Below are positions 35,658-44,399 of a stretch of DNA of 64,000 nucleotides, piece by piece. The notes beneath the pieces are model-generated. The model saw only the letters and a program-made list of their open reading frames with translations. It was not told where the DNA came from and searched no databases. Position numbers and translations under genes: made by a program. Every line of letters begins with the position of its first letter. The first letter of the stretch is position 1. The DNA is from an uncultured Lachnospiraceae bacterium. GTDB lineage: Bacteria; Bacillota; Clostridia; Lachnospirales; Lachnospiraceae. The stretch is from NCBI GenBank assembly GCA_910585545.1, contig CAJUFN010000001.1:186001-250000 (forward strand), written 5' to 3'.

Positions 35658-36538
35658 TTGTTTTTCCTCCAAATATATATTGTCAATAGTATTCCAAATG
35701 GAGTACATAATATAGTTAAAAATTTCTTAGGAGATTCTTTTATATAATTATGATTTTTTGATATTATACTACTAGAAACATAATGTATAGAATCAATTAT
35801 ATTACGCTTCTTTGATTTTATATATTTCAAATTTTCCATGCGAATAAATGCGAAACCTCTCGGATTCATCCAATACTGCTTTAACATATTTTTAGATGAG
35901 CCATCATGCTGATACTCAACTTCACATAAAACTACATTAGTGGTAATCAAAATATACTTTTGATCACACAATTGATACTTCCATCCCAATGAAACATATT
36001 TCTCTCCATCAAACACAGGATATTCTGGTAACTCTTTCATAATATCTGTTCGATAAACTAATTTTTTATCTCCTTTTCCCCCATTTTCATAAAAACCATG
36101 AAGCGTAGTTTCTTTCATCTTCTTCGGAAATTTAGTCCCTATAATTTTTCCTGATTGCATATCTGCATCCAAACCAATAATCCCCGCATATTTATCAGAG
36201 TCTTTCTTTTCTTCCCATATATCCAGAATATGTTTTACGGCACCAGATGCTAACATATCATCAGAATCTATACAAACATTCAATTCTGTCTTTATATTCT
36301 GATATGCTGTATTATGTGCGGTATGCATTCCTCCATTCTCTTTATAAATATATTGAATTTCAAACCCATTATCTTGGCTCATCCATTTCCTTACCAACTG
36401 CGCAGTATCATCTATCGAACCATCATCTACAATAAGCCAAACAAACTCTTTGCACTCCTGCCTTAGTAAAGATTCATAAGTCCTCGGTAAAGTGTGAGCT
36501 CTATTATATGCTGGAGTAAAAATTGTTAATTTAACCAT
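35654..36538 (-). CDS. GT2 family glycosyltransferase
   Basis: The 294-residue GT-A enzyme has LTIFTPAYNRAHTLPRTYES, VDDGS (37-41), ENGGMHTAHNTAY and DSDD (91-94). It is of the GT2 subtype with the NGG/HNT acceptor loop and a long central segment (KMKETTLHGFYENGG). It is only 3 nt from the upstream GT4 gene and translationally coupled to the downstream GT32 gene. Confidence 0.92.
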   Translation of the reverse strand: MVKLTIFTPAYNRAHTLPRTYESLLRQECKEFVWLIVDDGSIDDTAQLVRKWMSQDNGFEIQYIYKENGGMHTAHNTAYQNIKTELNVCIDSDDMLASGAVKHILDIWEEKKDSDKYAGIIGLDADMQSGKIIGTKFPKKMKETTLHGFYENGGKGDKKLVYRTDIMKELPEYPVFDGEKYVSLGWKYQLCDQKYILITTNVVLCEVEYQHDGSSKNMLKQYWMNPRGFAFIRMENLKYIKSKKRNIIDSIHYVSSSIISKNHNYIKESPKKFLTILCTPFGILLTIYIWRKNK

Positions 36539-36541
36539 ATA

Positions 36542-37687
36542 CTATTCCTTTTCTCTCATCTCAAATCTTTTTATCTGTGACAAATAAAAATTTTCTAACC
36601 ATCTTGCATTCTCTGCTATATCAAATCCTGCCTTTTTCATATCTTCATATGTATCTCTATGTTTGATTTTTGATGCTTTTAGGACCTCCTCTGCCCATTC
36701 TTCCTTTGTTGAATCCAATGATACAACATGAACTAAGTCCGTCTTCTTGCATTCTATAGGAATTCTATCAGAAATAATGCTAGGCACACCCGCTGCCTGC
36801 ACCTCTATACTTGCAACAGACAGTCCTTCAAATTTCGATGGGAACAAAAAAACATCCATTGCCTGCAACAAATCCGGTACATCATCACGTGTTCCTAAAA
36901 AGAATACTGATTTTTCCAATCCCATTCTTTTTACTTTTTTATGTATTTCAATTCCTTTCTTACCTGAATCATCACCAATCAATAAAAGTACAGAATCTAC
37001 TTTTCTTTTATGTATTTCTTGAAACACCTTAATAAGAAAAGAATGATTTTTCTGTGGCGAAAAACGACCTATATGCCCTATCACAACCTTATTTTCTATC
37101 CCCAATCCCACACGCACTTTATTCCTCTTTTCCTGATTGTAAATATATTCTTTAGTCTCAACGGCATTATTAAGTTGAATAAATCTTGTTTGATTTTTTA
37201 TTCCAAATAACCAATTTCCTGCCTCAATTCCACAAACAAACATATGTGTAATATGCTTCATCATAAATGTTTTATAATACCATCTTACAACCGACTTCAT
37301 ATCAATTCCATATGGACGATTATGTGCGTGACATATTCGTATTGGAACGCCTGCGCATTCAGCTGCTTTAAAAGCATAAAATCCCAACTCAGACATATGC
37401 GAATGGATAATTAGATACTCCGGATGATCTTTATAGAATACATACATTTTCTTCATATAATTTCTAGCAGTCCATGGGCGAATTGCTGGCATACGATAAA
37501 TCTTGCCCCCCAATTGCTCAATCTCATCATCGTATGCGCCTCTCTCCGTACGATGAACTAAGAAATCAAATTGTACTCTAGTCCGATCAATACTTCGATA
37601 ATAATTCATTACCATTGTTTCCGCACCGCCACGATTCATTATAGTAAATAAATTTAATATTCTTATTGTTTCTTTCATTATATACAT
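36542..37687 (-). CDS. GT4 family glycosyltransferase
   Basis: The 381-residue GT-B enzyme has NRGGAETMVMNYYRSIDRTR near the N-terminus and GHIGRFSPQKNHSFLI with FPSKFEGLSVASIEVQ (EX7E) in the C-terminal half. It is EpsF-like in arrangement. A second in-frame ATG at 37678 is possible: the AGAGGG site sits only 4 nt from the first ATG and 13 nt from the second, so the start is not settled. Confidence 0.92.
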   Translation of the reverse strand: MYIMKETIRILNLFTIMNRGGAETMVMNYYRSIDRTRVQFDFLVHRTERGAYDDEIEQLGGKIYRMPAIRPWTARNYMKKMYVFYKDHPEYLIIHSHMSELGFYAFKAAECAGVPIRICHAHNRPYGIDMKSVVRWYYKTFMMKHITHMFVCGIEAGNWLFGIKNQTRFIQLNNAVETKEYIYNQEKRNKVRVGLGIENKVVIGHIGRFSPQKNHSFLIKVFQEIHKRKVDSVLLLIGDDSGKKGIEIHKKVKRMGLEKSVFFLGTRDDVPDLLQAMDVFLFPSKFEGLSVASIEVQAAGVPSIISDRIPIECKKTDLVHVVSLDSTKEEWAEEVLKASKIKHRDTYEDMKKAGFDIAENARWLENFYLSQIKRFEMREKE

Positions 37688-37716
37688 TTTCCCTCTCTTA
37701 CCACATTATTTAAAAA

Positions 37717-38838
37717 CTAATATGAAAAGGTCCCCAAAACATCACTCTTGTAACCCCAACTTTCCTGGTGGTTCATTTGATAAATAAAAAACAGAAAATA
37801 AAATATATAAAATCCACACTTAATAATAGTTCTATTTCGCCCTTTAATGGAAACGTTTAATAAATACGGATACAATATTATATTGAATACATTTGTGTAT
37901 GTAGCCAAACGTACTACATAAAGTCCACTAGTAAACACAGCTAATACATTAAGCAAAAAATTAAGCACCGACATGTTCACACATATATTAATCATCTTAT
38001 CTTTGATGTCTTTTCTATAATAAAATGCTATTATAATAGGAACGCATGCAATAAGAATACGAATTCCTGATGCCCCACTATTTGTTGCCATAGTTGCTAT
38101 AACATAATCGTACGTTGTTCCCCCCAACGTATTTTCCATCGAAGAAAGAATAGGTTCTAAAAAAATAATTCCTATTGAGAATAATCCAATCAAAATATTT
38201 TGTTTTCTATTCCATGCTTGTCCTCTCACACAAAAATATATTGGAATAAACAAATATGCAGATGAATGAAATTGTGCTGCAAAAATACATAATAAAATAT
38301 ATGATATGGTTCTATTTTCTTTAATAAATTTTCCTCCTACAAATAATACTACTACCGCAAACCACTGACGCGTCATAGAAAAATAATTATAATATAATGT
38401 GCTACAAAAAAAGAAAAAACAAGCCTCAGAAAAACTTACAGCTTCTCTCCTTAAAATATATATAAAGAAAATAGACTCAATACTCGCCAAAAATAGAAAC
38501 CACATATGAAAATCAGTGCTTATAAACATTTTAAAAAGATTAGATACTACACTAAATCCTTTATCTTTTCCCTCACTAACAATAATATTTAAAATTTCTC
38601 CCCAAGTTCCTGTTGTTTTCTCAAACGAATTAATATACACTGAAGTATCATTCATTCCTGAACGCATTCCTGCAAGGAACGTAATATAGCCAAAAACAAA
38701 AAGCCAAGGTAATAATGGGCTTTTATACTTTCTTTCTCCGAAACAACGAATAGAATGCAAATTATTATATCTAATTACCCGTTCATAAAATAATGACATA
38801 ATTAAAATCACCGCTAAAATCGAAAAATGAATTATCAT
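37717..38838 (-). CDS. EpsG family polysaccharide polymerase (Wzy-like)
   Basis: The 373-residue protein has about ten membrane helices and EpsG hallmarks: LAGMRSGMNDTSVYINSF in the first third, a GKDKGFSVVSNLFKM loop, and an FHSSAYLF segment. It would polymerise the flipped repeat units outside the membrane. It lies 4 bp from a GT2 gene. Confidence 0.85.
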   Translation of the reverse strand: MIIHFSILAVILIMSLFYERVIRYNNLHSIRCFGERKYKSPLLPWLFVFGYITFLAGMRSGMNDTSVYINSFEKTTGTWGEILNIIVSEGKDKGFSVVSNLFKMFISTDFHMWFLFLASIESIFFIYILRREAVSFSEACFFFFCSTLYYNYFSMTRQWFAVVVLFVGGKFIKENRTISYILLCIFAAQFHSSAYLFIPIYFCVRGQAWNRKQNILIGLFSIGIIFLEPILSSMENTLGGTTYDYVIATMATNSGASGIRILIACVPIIIAFYYRKDIKDKMINICVNMSVLNFLLNVLAVFTSGLYVVRLATYTNVFNIILYPYLLNVSIKGRNRTIIKCGFYIFYFLFFIYQMNHQESWGYKSDVLGTFSY

Positions 38839-38841
38839 ATT

Positions 38842-39915
38842 TTATCCCCTTATCACAAAAATTACTTTTAATAACATATATATTCCTGGTGCAAATCTAT
38901 ATTTTGCAAATTTATAGAATAATCTCCAATAAATCGGAAAATGCTTAAATTGTAAATTTTTATAAGCATTTCTATATCGCTCCGATGAAATAATCTTACT
39001 AATCTCCTGAATTTTTCTTATGCAGTTATAATCACTTGCAATAATATTCAATCCCAACCCTAATATACTTAATGAAATTCTATTATTCAATGCCTCTTTA
39101 TATTCTTTACTAAGTTCCTTCTTAGCAATATACTTCTCCATTAAATCAAATAAACAATTCCATTGTATATATAATTTTTCATTATATCTCGTTGTAATAG
39201 ATTGATTATTTGTTTTGCGATAATGATAAAAATACTTATTATAATAAACGGCCTTTGTCACATATTCAAAATAGTATAAATTAAACATACCATCCTCATA
39301 TGTGCCAATTTTTTCTAAATCAATAAATTGAATATTATTTTCCTTAATAATATCAGTTTTATACATCTTTCCCCACACTGGACATAATGCATCTACATTT
39401 TCTGGCTTTGCAAGTTCTTTACCCAAAGCACCAATATAACGCCTATGCAATTTACGACGGACTTCTATCTCATCATATATGATTTCATCTTCTCCATATA
39501 TCTCTTTTTTTAAACTGCTATTTACATTTTCCCGAATATATGGAAATAAAATAACATCCGCATTCGTCTCAACCATTTTTTTTAAAATTGTCTCACATGC
39601 TTTATTATCAAGCCAATCATCTGAATCTACATACATTATATATTCTCCAGTTGCAGCTCTTATTGCATCATTTCTCGCTCTCGAAACTCCTTTGTTAATT
39701 TTATCTATAACTTTAATGCGTACATCTCGTTTTTGATATTCTCGAAGTATCTGCAAACTATTATCTTTAGAACCATCATTTACACAAAGGATTTCTATTT
39801 TTTTATAAGTTTGTCCAAGTAAACTATCTAAACACTCTGAAAGATATTGTTCAGCATTATACACTGGAACAATAATACTAACTGTTGCTTCACTTTTCAC
39901 ATTTATCCCCCTCAT
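38842..39915 (-). CDS. GT2 family glycosyltransferase
   Basis: The 357-residue GT-A enzyme has SIIVPVYNAEQYLSECLDSL, NDGS (46-49), KGVSRARNDAIRAATG and DSDD (97-100). The start overlaps the upstream gene stop as ATGA. It is longer than the other GT2 proteins because of a basic C-terminal helical region (about 270-357). Confidence 0.92.
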   Translation of the reverse strand: MRGINVKSEATVSIIVPVYNAEQYLSECLDSLLGQTYKKIEILCVNDGSKDNSLQILREYQKRDVRIKVIDKINKGVSRARNDAIRAATGEYIMYVDSDDWLDNKACETILKKMVETNADVILFPYIRENVNSSLKKEIYGEDEIIYDEIEVRRKLHRRYIGALGKELAKPENVDALCPVWGKMYKTDIIKENNIQFIDLEKIGTYEDGMFNLYYFEYVTKAVYYNKYFYHYRKTNNQSITTRYNEKLYIQWNCLFDLMEKYIAKKELSKEYKEALNNRISLSILGLGLNIIASDYNCIRKIQEISKIISSERYRNAYKNLQFKHFPIYWRLFYKFAKYRFAPGIYMLLKVIFVIRG

Positions 39916-40991
39916 AAATAATGAATTGTTTCTTCAATTACCCTTTTTTTATCAAACATCTTCATTACCCATTTATGTCCATTCTCTCCCATTGTTTTTT
40001 GTTGAATATAAGATAAGTTTAAAAAATTTTTTATCGCTTCATATAAACTACTGCCACTTCCTTTTTCGCAAAGTAACCCACTCTCACCCTCTTTTACCGC
40101 TTCCATACATCCATGAATCCTACTTGTAATCAATGGTCGTCCCATTACTCCAGCTTCAAGCAACGTATTCGCCATACCTTCATGATACGACGGCAAAACA
40201 AAGCAATGACACTTTTCTATAAACGGTTTCACATCTTTTTGATAGCCATGATATTCAATAATTCTTTTTTCTACAAGCTCATCAATACGCTCCTTATAAT
40301 CATCTTCCATTGGTCCTACAATATCAAAAAAGGCACCAGAATATTCACTTTTTATTTTTTCTGCTGCTTCAAATAATTCCTCTACCCCTTTTTCTTTCAT
40401 AACACGTCCAATAAACAAAAATCGAGTTTCACCTTCCGAAGGATACTCACAGAATGGATATTCCACAAGGTTCACGCCTGCTCCATTCAACACACACATC
40501 TGTTTTTCTTTTAATATATTCAAGGCCAAAAAGGTCTGTTTATTCCCTACATTTTCAAAAAATACCACTTTTGCCTTTTTTAAAGCAATTTTATATAAAA
40601 ATATTACTAATTTTTTTATTATATTTTCGCTCTGGAATGCCGTTCCAAGCCCAGTAATATTGACTGCATACGGCACATGAAACATACGGCACATCAGTCC
40701 ACCATAAATATTCGGTTTAATTGTATAAGTAATAACCAAATCAGGCTGCAATTTTTTCAACAGTTTCTTATAAAAAAACATAAGCTTTACATCCGTCTTT
40801 GGATTCATCCCTCTGCGGTCTACCGCAGTATTAACAAACTTGCATCCCATCTCCTCCAAATTGTGTACAAGTTCTCCATCCGGAAGTGATATATACACCT
40901 CATTGCCTTGATTCAGAAGTTCCTGAATCAGTTCTTTTCGGAATTTATATAATCCGACATCAAAATTTGCTAAGATCAAGATTCTTTTCAT
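39912..40991 (-). CDS. GT4 family glycosyltransferase (EpsD/PglA-like)
   Basis: The 359-residue GT-B enzyme has the N-terminal LILANFDVGLYKFRKELIQ and DLVITYTIKPNIYGG typical of the CapM/PglA-like group that adds the second sugar to an undecaprenyl-linked amino sugar. In the C-terminal half are FIGRVMKEKGVEELFEA and LPSYHEGMANTLLEAG (EX7E). Its place directly after the initiating transferase and acetyltransferase genes fits a second-sugar role. Confidence 0.92.
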   Translation of the reverse strand: MKRILILANFDVGLYKFRKELIQELLNQGNEVYISLPDGELVHNLEEMGCKFVNTAVDRRGMNPKTDVKLMFFYKKLLKKLQPDLVITYTIKPNIYGGLMCRMFHVPYAVNITGLGTAFQSENIIKKLVIFLYKIALKKAKVVFFENVGNKQTFLALNILKEKQMCVLNGAGVNLVEYPFCEYPSEGETRFLFIGRVMKEKGVEELFEAAEKIKSEYSGAFFDIVGPMEDDYKERIDELVEKRIIEYHGYQKDVKPFIEKCHCFVLPSYHEGMANTLLEAGVMGRPLITSRIHGCMEAVKEGESGLLCEKGSGSSLYEAIKNFLNLSYIQQKTMGENGHKWVMKMFDKKRVIEETIHYL

Positions 40992-41600
40992 CTATCTCAT
41001 TCTCCTTACCGGCACGCCTACATACACTCCATCTTCTGTAATGTTCTTCACTACAGCTGCACCTGCCCCGATTATCACATCATCAATAACAATCGTATTA
41101 TTTTTTACACAAGCTCCCACGCCTACATGTACCCGTTCTCCCAAATGAACTGTCCCAGCAAGGGTCGCATTTGGCGAAACATGTACATAATCTTGTAAAA
41201 AATTATCGTGTTCAACAATTGCTCCCGTATTGATAATACAATGCTTGCCAATATGTGAAGATGGATTGATAACAACATTTGCCATGATAACTGTTCCCTT
41301 TTCTATCTGAACATTCATTCCTATAATAGCGGTCGGATGAACCAGTATCGCCCAATTCACATCATATTGCTTTGCAATTTTTTCACGGATTGAATTATTT
41401 CCAATCGCAATTACAAACTCACACTTTTCTTTATAATGATTTATTTTCTCGATGTTTCCCAATACAGGGAAACCACATATCTCTTTTAATGAAGCATTAT
41501 CATCCAAAAAACCTATAATTTTATATCCGGTTTTTAACGCAATATCCGCAATCACTTTCCCATGCCCACTTGCACCAATAATCACTAATTTTTTAGACAT
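40992..41600 (-). CDS. NeuD/PglD/EpsM-type sugar O/N-acetyltransferase
   Basis: The protein has an N-terminal Rossmann-like PglD domain (KLVIIGASGHGKVIADIALK) followed by hexapeptide LbH repeats (IGKHCIINTGAIVEHDN, VHLGERVHVGVGACVKNN) and a final YVGVPVRRM. The start at 41600 is set by TTGGAG 7 nt upstream, giving 202 residues and overlapping the sugar transferase gene by 8 bp. With the neighbouring PglC- and PglE-like genes it suggests acetylation of a 4-amino sugar such as a bacillosamine derivative. Confidence 0.9.
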   Translation of the reverse strand: MSKKLVIIGASGHGKVIADIALKTGYKIIGFLDDNASLKEICGFPVLGNIEKINHYKEKCEFVIAIGNNSIREKIAKQYDVNWAILVHPTAIIGMNVQIEKGTVIMANVVINPSSHIGKHCIINTGAIVEHDNFLQDYVHVSPNATLAGTVHLGERVHVGVGACVKNNTIVIDDVIIGAGAAVVKNITEDGVYVGVPVRRMR

Positions 41601-42273
41601 TTTCTGACTCCAACTCTTCTTCTGTCCCCATAAAAACTTCCATTGTAACTGATGTATCCGAATTGATTCCTTCATGCTTCAGTACATTACGTACTGTCTG
41701 CAAGATAATTTTCCAATCTCCTAGAAACGTGACATTATCTACATACTGTATATCATATCTGAATTTATCTTCCCAACTGATTGCGTTTCTTCCATTGACT
41801 TGCGCCAGGCCACTAAGTCCCGGTCTGACTTCATGACGCCGCCTTTGTTCTGCGTTATATCTTGGCAAATATTCTACTAAAAGCGGTCTCGGACCGATTA
41901 CTGCAATATCCCCACATAAAATATTCCAAAGTTCCGGAAGTTCATCCAAGCTTGTGCTTCGCAGTAACTTTCCAAATTTTGTAAGTCTCACTTCATCCGG
42001 AAGAAGGTTTCCATGTTTATCTCTTGCATCAGTCATCGTCCGAAACTTATAAAGCGTAAAAATCTTTCCATTCAATCCTGGTCTCTTCTGTTTGAAAATC
42101 ACCGGACTTCCCAGTTTCGCTCGTACAAGTACTGCCGTAATAAGCAAAAGCGGCGAAAGCACAATTAATGAAAAAAGCGAAAGCAATACATCCTGCGGCC
42201 TCTTTATACATTTTTCATAGATTCCTTTTTTATGTGGAATTTTTACTTCTTGTATTCCCTTAACTTTATTCAC
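41593..42273 (-). CDS. Initiating undecaprenyl-phosphate sugar-1-phosphate transferase (EpsL/PglC-like)
   Basis: The 226-residue monotopic phosphoglycosyl transferase starts the repeat unit by moving a sugar phosphate onto undecaprenyl phosphate. Motifs are KRPQDVLLSLFSLIVLSPLL (membrane re-entrant helix), GSPVIFKQKRPGLNGKIF, YKFRTM, RSTSLDELPELWNIL (catalytic Asp-Glu), GDIAVIGPRPLL and RPGLSGLAQVNGRN. It is the small PglC form without a large N-terminal membrane domain. Confidence 0.95.
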   Translation of the reverse strand: MNKVKGIQEVKIPHKKGIYEKCIKRPQDVLLSLFSLIVLSPLLLITAVLVRAKLGSPVIFKQKRPGLNGKIFTLYKFRTMTDARDKHGNLLPDEVRLTKFGKLLRSTSLDELPELWNILCGDIAVIGPRPLLVEYLPRYNAEQRRRHEVRPGLSGLAQVNGRNAISWEDKFRYDIQYVDNVTFLGDWKIILQTVRNVLKHEGINSDTSVTMEVFMGTEEELESENV

Positions 42274-42295
42274 CGTTTTCTATACCCCTTACACT

Positions 42296-43549
42296 TTAAT
42301 CAAAACAGCCTCTTACAATTTTAATAATTCTATCCTGTTGTTCTACCGTCATTTTGTTGTCACTTGGCAGACATAAACCTCTATAAAATATATCCATTCC
42401 TACGTCTAATGGATGTCCATCTTTTCCGATAGAGTCACTTGCAATATAATCCTTTGTTTTCTCACAGCCATTGCCTTCACGAGTTACAAAATCATTTCTT
42501 TGATATATCGGCTGCATATGCATCGGTTTCCATATTGGACGACCTTCTGCATTGCATTTTGCAAGCATTTCTAAAATCTCTGCCGGACAACTCTTCCCTT
42601 TTTCGCTAGTATAAAAAGCTTCACATTCTCCCAAAATCTGATTACACATTGCCGCTTCGTCAATAAGCATACAACTCAGCCAAAAGTTAGGTTTGCTATT
42701 TTCCTCATCAACAGGATTCATGCTTACAGGTAAATCTTTAAATCCTTCTTTATATCTTTTATAAATAGCTTTCTTTTGTGCGATATGCTCCTCCAGATAT
42801 GGGAGTTGTCCTCTCACAACTCCCGCAACAATATTACTCATCCGATAATTGTATCCCAATTCTTCATGCTGATACCAAGGAGCCGGCTCTCTTGACTGTG
42901 TTGACCATTTACGCACTTTATGTGCCGCTTCTGTAGAATTCGTCAATAATATTCCTCCGGAAGTCCCCGTGATAATCTTATTTCCATTAAAAGATATTGC
43001 ATTATATCTGCCAAAGGTTCCTGTCTGTTTTCCTTTATAAGTGGCTCCCAATGATTCTGCCGCATCTTCGATCAATATTGCATTATGCTTCTCACAGATA
43101 GATTTAATCACATCAATTTTCGCTGGAGTTCCATATAAATGCACTACAATTACTACTCGAACCTCCGGATATATTTCAAAAGCTTTTTCCAATGCTACTG
43201 GATCCATATTCCAAGTATCATATTCTGAATCAATAAATACTGGTATTCCACCTTCGTATACAACCGGATTCACGGATGCACCAAATGTCATATCTGAACA
43301 AAACACTTTTTCACCCGGTTCTATACCAGCTAACTTTACTGCCATATGGAGAGCCGATGTCCCTGTTGCAAGTGCCACCGCATGTCCGCACCCCATTTTT
43401 TCGCTGACAAGCCGTTCAATTTGATTAATATTTTCACCTATCGTAGACATCCAATTAGTTTCATACGCTTCGTTAATATATTTAATTTCTTCGCCATGCA
43501 TTGTCGGAGAAGATAACCACACCTTATCTTCAAATGCTTTTGCCTGCAT
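42296..43549 (-). CDS. DegT/DnrJ/EryC1-type PLP aminotransferase (EpsN/PglE-like)
   Basis: The 417-residue aminotransferase converts a nucleotide 4-keto sugar to a 4-amino sugar. It has ATGTSALHMAVKLAGI, the catalytic-lysine segment SFNGNKIITGTSGG, EDAAESLGATYKGKQTG and GYNYRMSNIVAGV. It is the first biosynthetic gene after loaP. The matching retaining UDP-GlcNAc 4,6-dehydratase (PglF/EpsC-type) is not in this operon and must lie elsewhere. Confidence 0.94.
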   Translation of the reverse strand: MQAKAFEDKVWLSSPTMHGEEIKYINEAYETNWMSTIGENINQIERLVSEKMGCGHAVALATGTSALHMAVKLAGIEPGEKVFCSDMTFGASVNPVVYEGGIPVFIDSEYDTWNMDPVALEKAFEIYPEVRVVIVVHLYGTPAKIDVIKSICEKHNAILIEDAAESLGATYKGKQTGTFGRYNAISFNGNKIITGTSGGILLTNSTEAAHKVRKWSTQSREPAPWYQHEELGYNYRMSNIVAGVVRGQLPYLEEHIAQKKAIYKRYKEGFKDLPVSMNPVDEENSKPNFWLSCMLIDEAAMCNQILGECEAFYTSEKGKSCPAEILEMLAKCNAEGRPIWKPMHMQPIYQRNDFVTREGNGCEKTKDYIASDSIGKDGHPLDVGMDIFYRGLCLPSDNKMTVEQQDRIIKIVRGCFD

Positions 43550-43611
43550 AATTCTCCTCCTTCGTTAAGTAAATACCTGTTCTCATTCTCTTTTGTATTC
43601 TCTTTATCCTT

Positions 43612-44109
43612 TTAACTTTTACTCACTATTTCAAGCCCCATAGACATATCACGCACTCCATCGGTAAACGGAACTTTCAGTCTTGCCAGTCGCTTGTGCC
43701 GATCAATCTTATATATAAATGACTCTTTTCCCCTTAACGGACCTTCCGTTACATAAGTACAGCCATTCTGTATATATCCTCTCGACATAGGAAAATGATG
43801 CTCTTCACCACACAAACTTCTCAAGAAGCCCTCTTCTTCTTGAGAAATTGAAATAAGTTCATTTTTTTCTCCTAATATCTGGAAAATATTTTCATATTGC
43901 TCCAACTCTTCTTTTAAACAAGTCGGGTATTCACTCTCCAAAAATATATAATTAGGAAACAAAGAAGATTTCTCTGTATGCCATTTTCCTTCGTATTTAC
44001 GCATCCGTTCGTACGTAATCACAAAAACATTTTTCAATGCCTTTTTAGTAAAATGTTCTCTGCAAGAACGCACAATCTTTTGTTCATTCTGCCCTTGACA
44101 ATAAATCAC
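43612..44109 (-). CDS. loaP: LoaP/UpxY-type transcription antitermination protein (NusG paralogue)
   Basis: The protein of about 165 residues has a NusG NGN domain and a C-terminal KOW segment (VTEGPLRGKESFIYKIDRHK). LoaP-type factors ride RNA polymerase and suppress termination in long polysaccharide or antibiotic operons, here a 19-kb operon that begins with this gene. The listed start is GTG at 44109. The codons upstream read VIIWYVIYC, and WYV is the conserved NusG opening, while GAAGGGG lies just before an ATT-ATC pair. Translation may therefore start at a non-standard ATT/ATC codon (44121-44116). The promoter lies in an invertible segment upstream. Confidence 0.88.
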   Translation of the reverse strand: MIYCQGQNEQKIVRSCREHFTKKALKNVFVITYERMRKYEGKWHTEKSSLFPNYIFLESEYPTCLKEELEQYENIFQILGEKNELISISQEEEGFLRSLCGEEHHFPMSRGYIQNGCTYVTEGPLRGKESFIYKIDRHKRLARLKVPFTDGVRDMSMGLEIVSKS

Positions 44110-44135
44110 ATACCAGATAATAACCCCTTCTTTCG

Positions 44136-44152
44136 TAGAGCAAATTACTCAT
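44136..44152. repeat. Left inverted repeat of a putative invertible promoter
   Basis: TAGAGCAAATTACTCAT is a perfect 17-bp inverted copy of 44335-44351. It lies in the 5' leader of loaP, 26 nt before the GTG. Confidence 0.85.
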
Positions 44153-44334
44153 ATATTTAAAAACACATATTTCTACATATATCGTCTGTTATTATATCTC
44201 AAATACGGTAAGAATTCAATGCTCATCTTTTATTTTCCTTGTTTTACCTTCCAAAAAGTCAGTAATACTTTGTTAAATTTATCTATTGTCTTTATGCAGC
44301 AAATAGTTTCTTTTATTTTTTTACATATTTTTCC
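44153..44334. mobile_element. Putative invertible DNA segment carrying the capsule operon promoter
   Basis: The 182-bp AT-rich segment has no coding content and is bounded by perfect 17-bp inverted repeats. It lies between loaP and a tyrosine recombinase gene and contains a consensus-like promoter directed at loaP. By analogy with invertible capsule promoters of gut bacteria (Bacteroides Mpi-type switches) it is inferred to be a phase switch, shown here in the ON orientation. Confidence 0.75.
44191..44219 (-). promoter_or_regulatory. Sigma-A promoter of the loaP capsule operon, inside the invertible segment
   Basis: On the minus strand TTGAAT (44219-44214) and TATAAT (44196-44191) are spaced 17 bp. 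Transcription would start near 44184 and read leftwards through the left repeat into loaP. If the segment were flipped, the promoter would point at the terminator at 44360-44396. Confidence 0.75.
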
Positions 44335-44351
44335 ATGAGTAATTTGCTCTA
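44335..44351. repeat. Right inverted repeat of a putative invertible promoter
   Basis: ATGAGTAATTTGCTCTA is the exact reverse complement of 44136-44152. It lies 8 bp from the recombinase terminator. Confidence 0.85.
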
Positions 44352-44359
44352 AGAACGAA

Positions 44360-44396
44360 AAAAGCCCTTCGAATCATCATGATTCGAAGGGCTTTT
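44360..44396. terminator. Strong bidirectional terminator between recombinase gene and invertible segment
   Basis: AAAAGCCCTTCGAATCAT and its exact complement form perfect 18-bp arms around one base. T-runs follow on both strands (TTTTTT on the minus strand, TTTT on the plus strand). It begins 4 nt after the recombinase stop and would also stop transcription from the flipped promoter. Confidence 0.92.
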
Positions 44397-44399
44397 CTA

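Noticed and set aside
44335..44351. The 17-bp repeats as attL/attR of an integrated element carrying the recombinase.
   Set aside because: They are inverted, not direct, and the recombinase gene lies outside them, so excision would not remove it. Promoter inversion explains them better.
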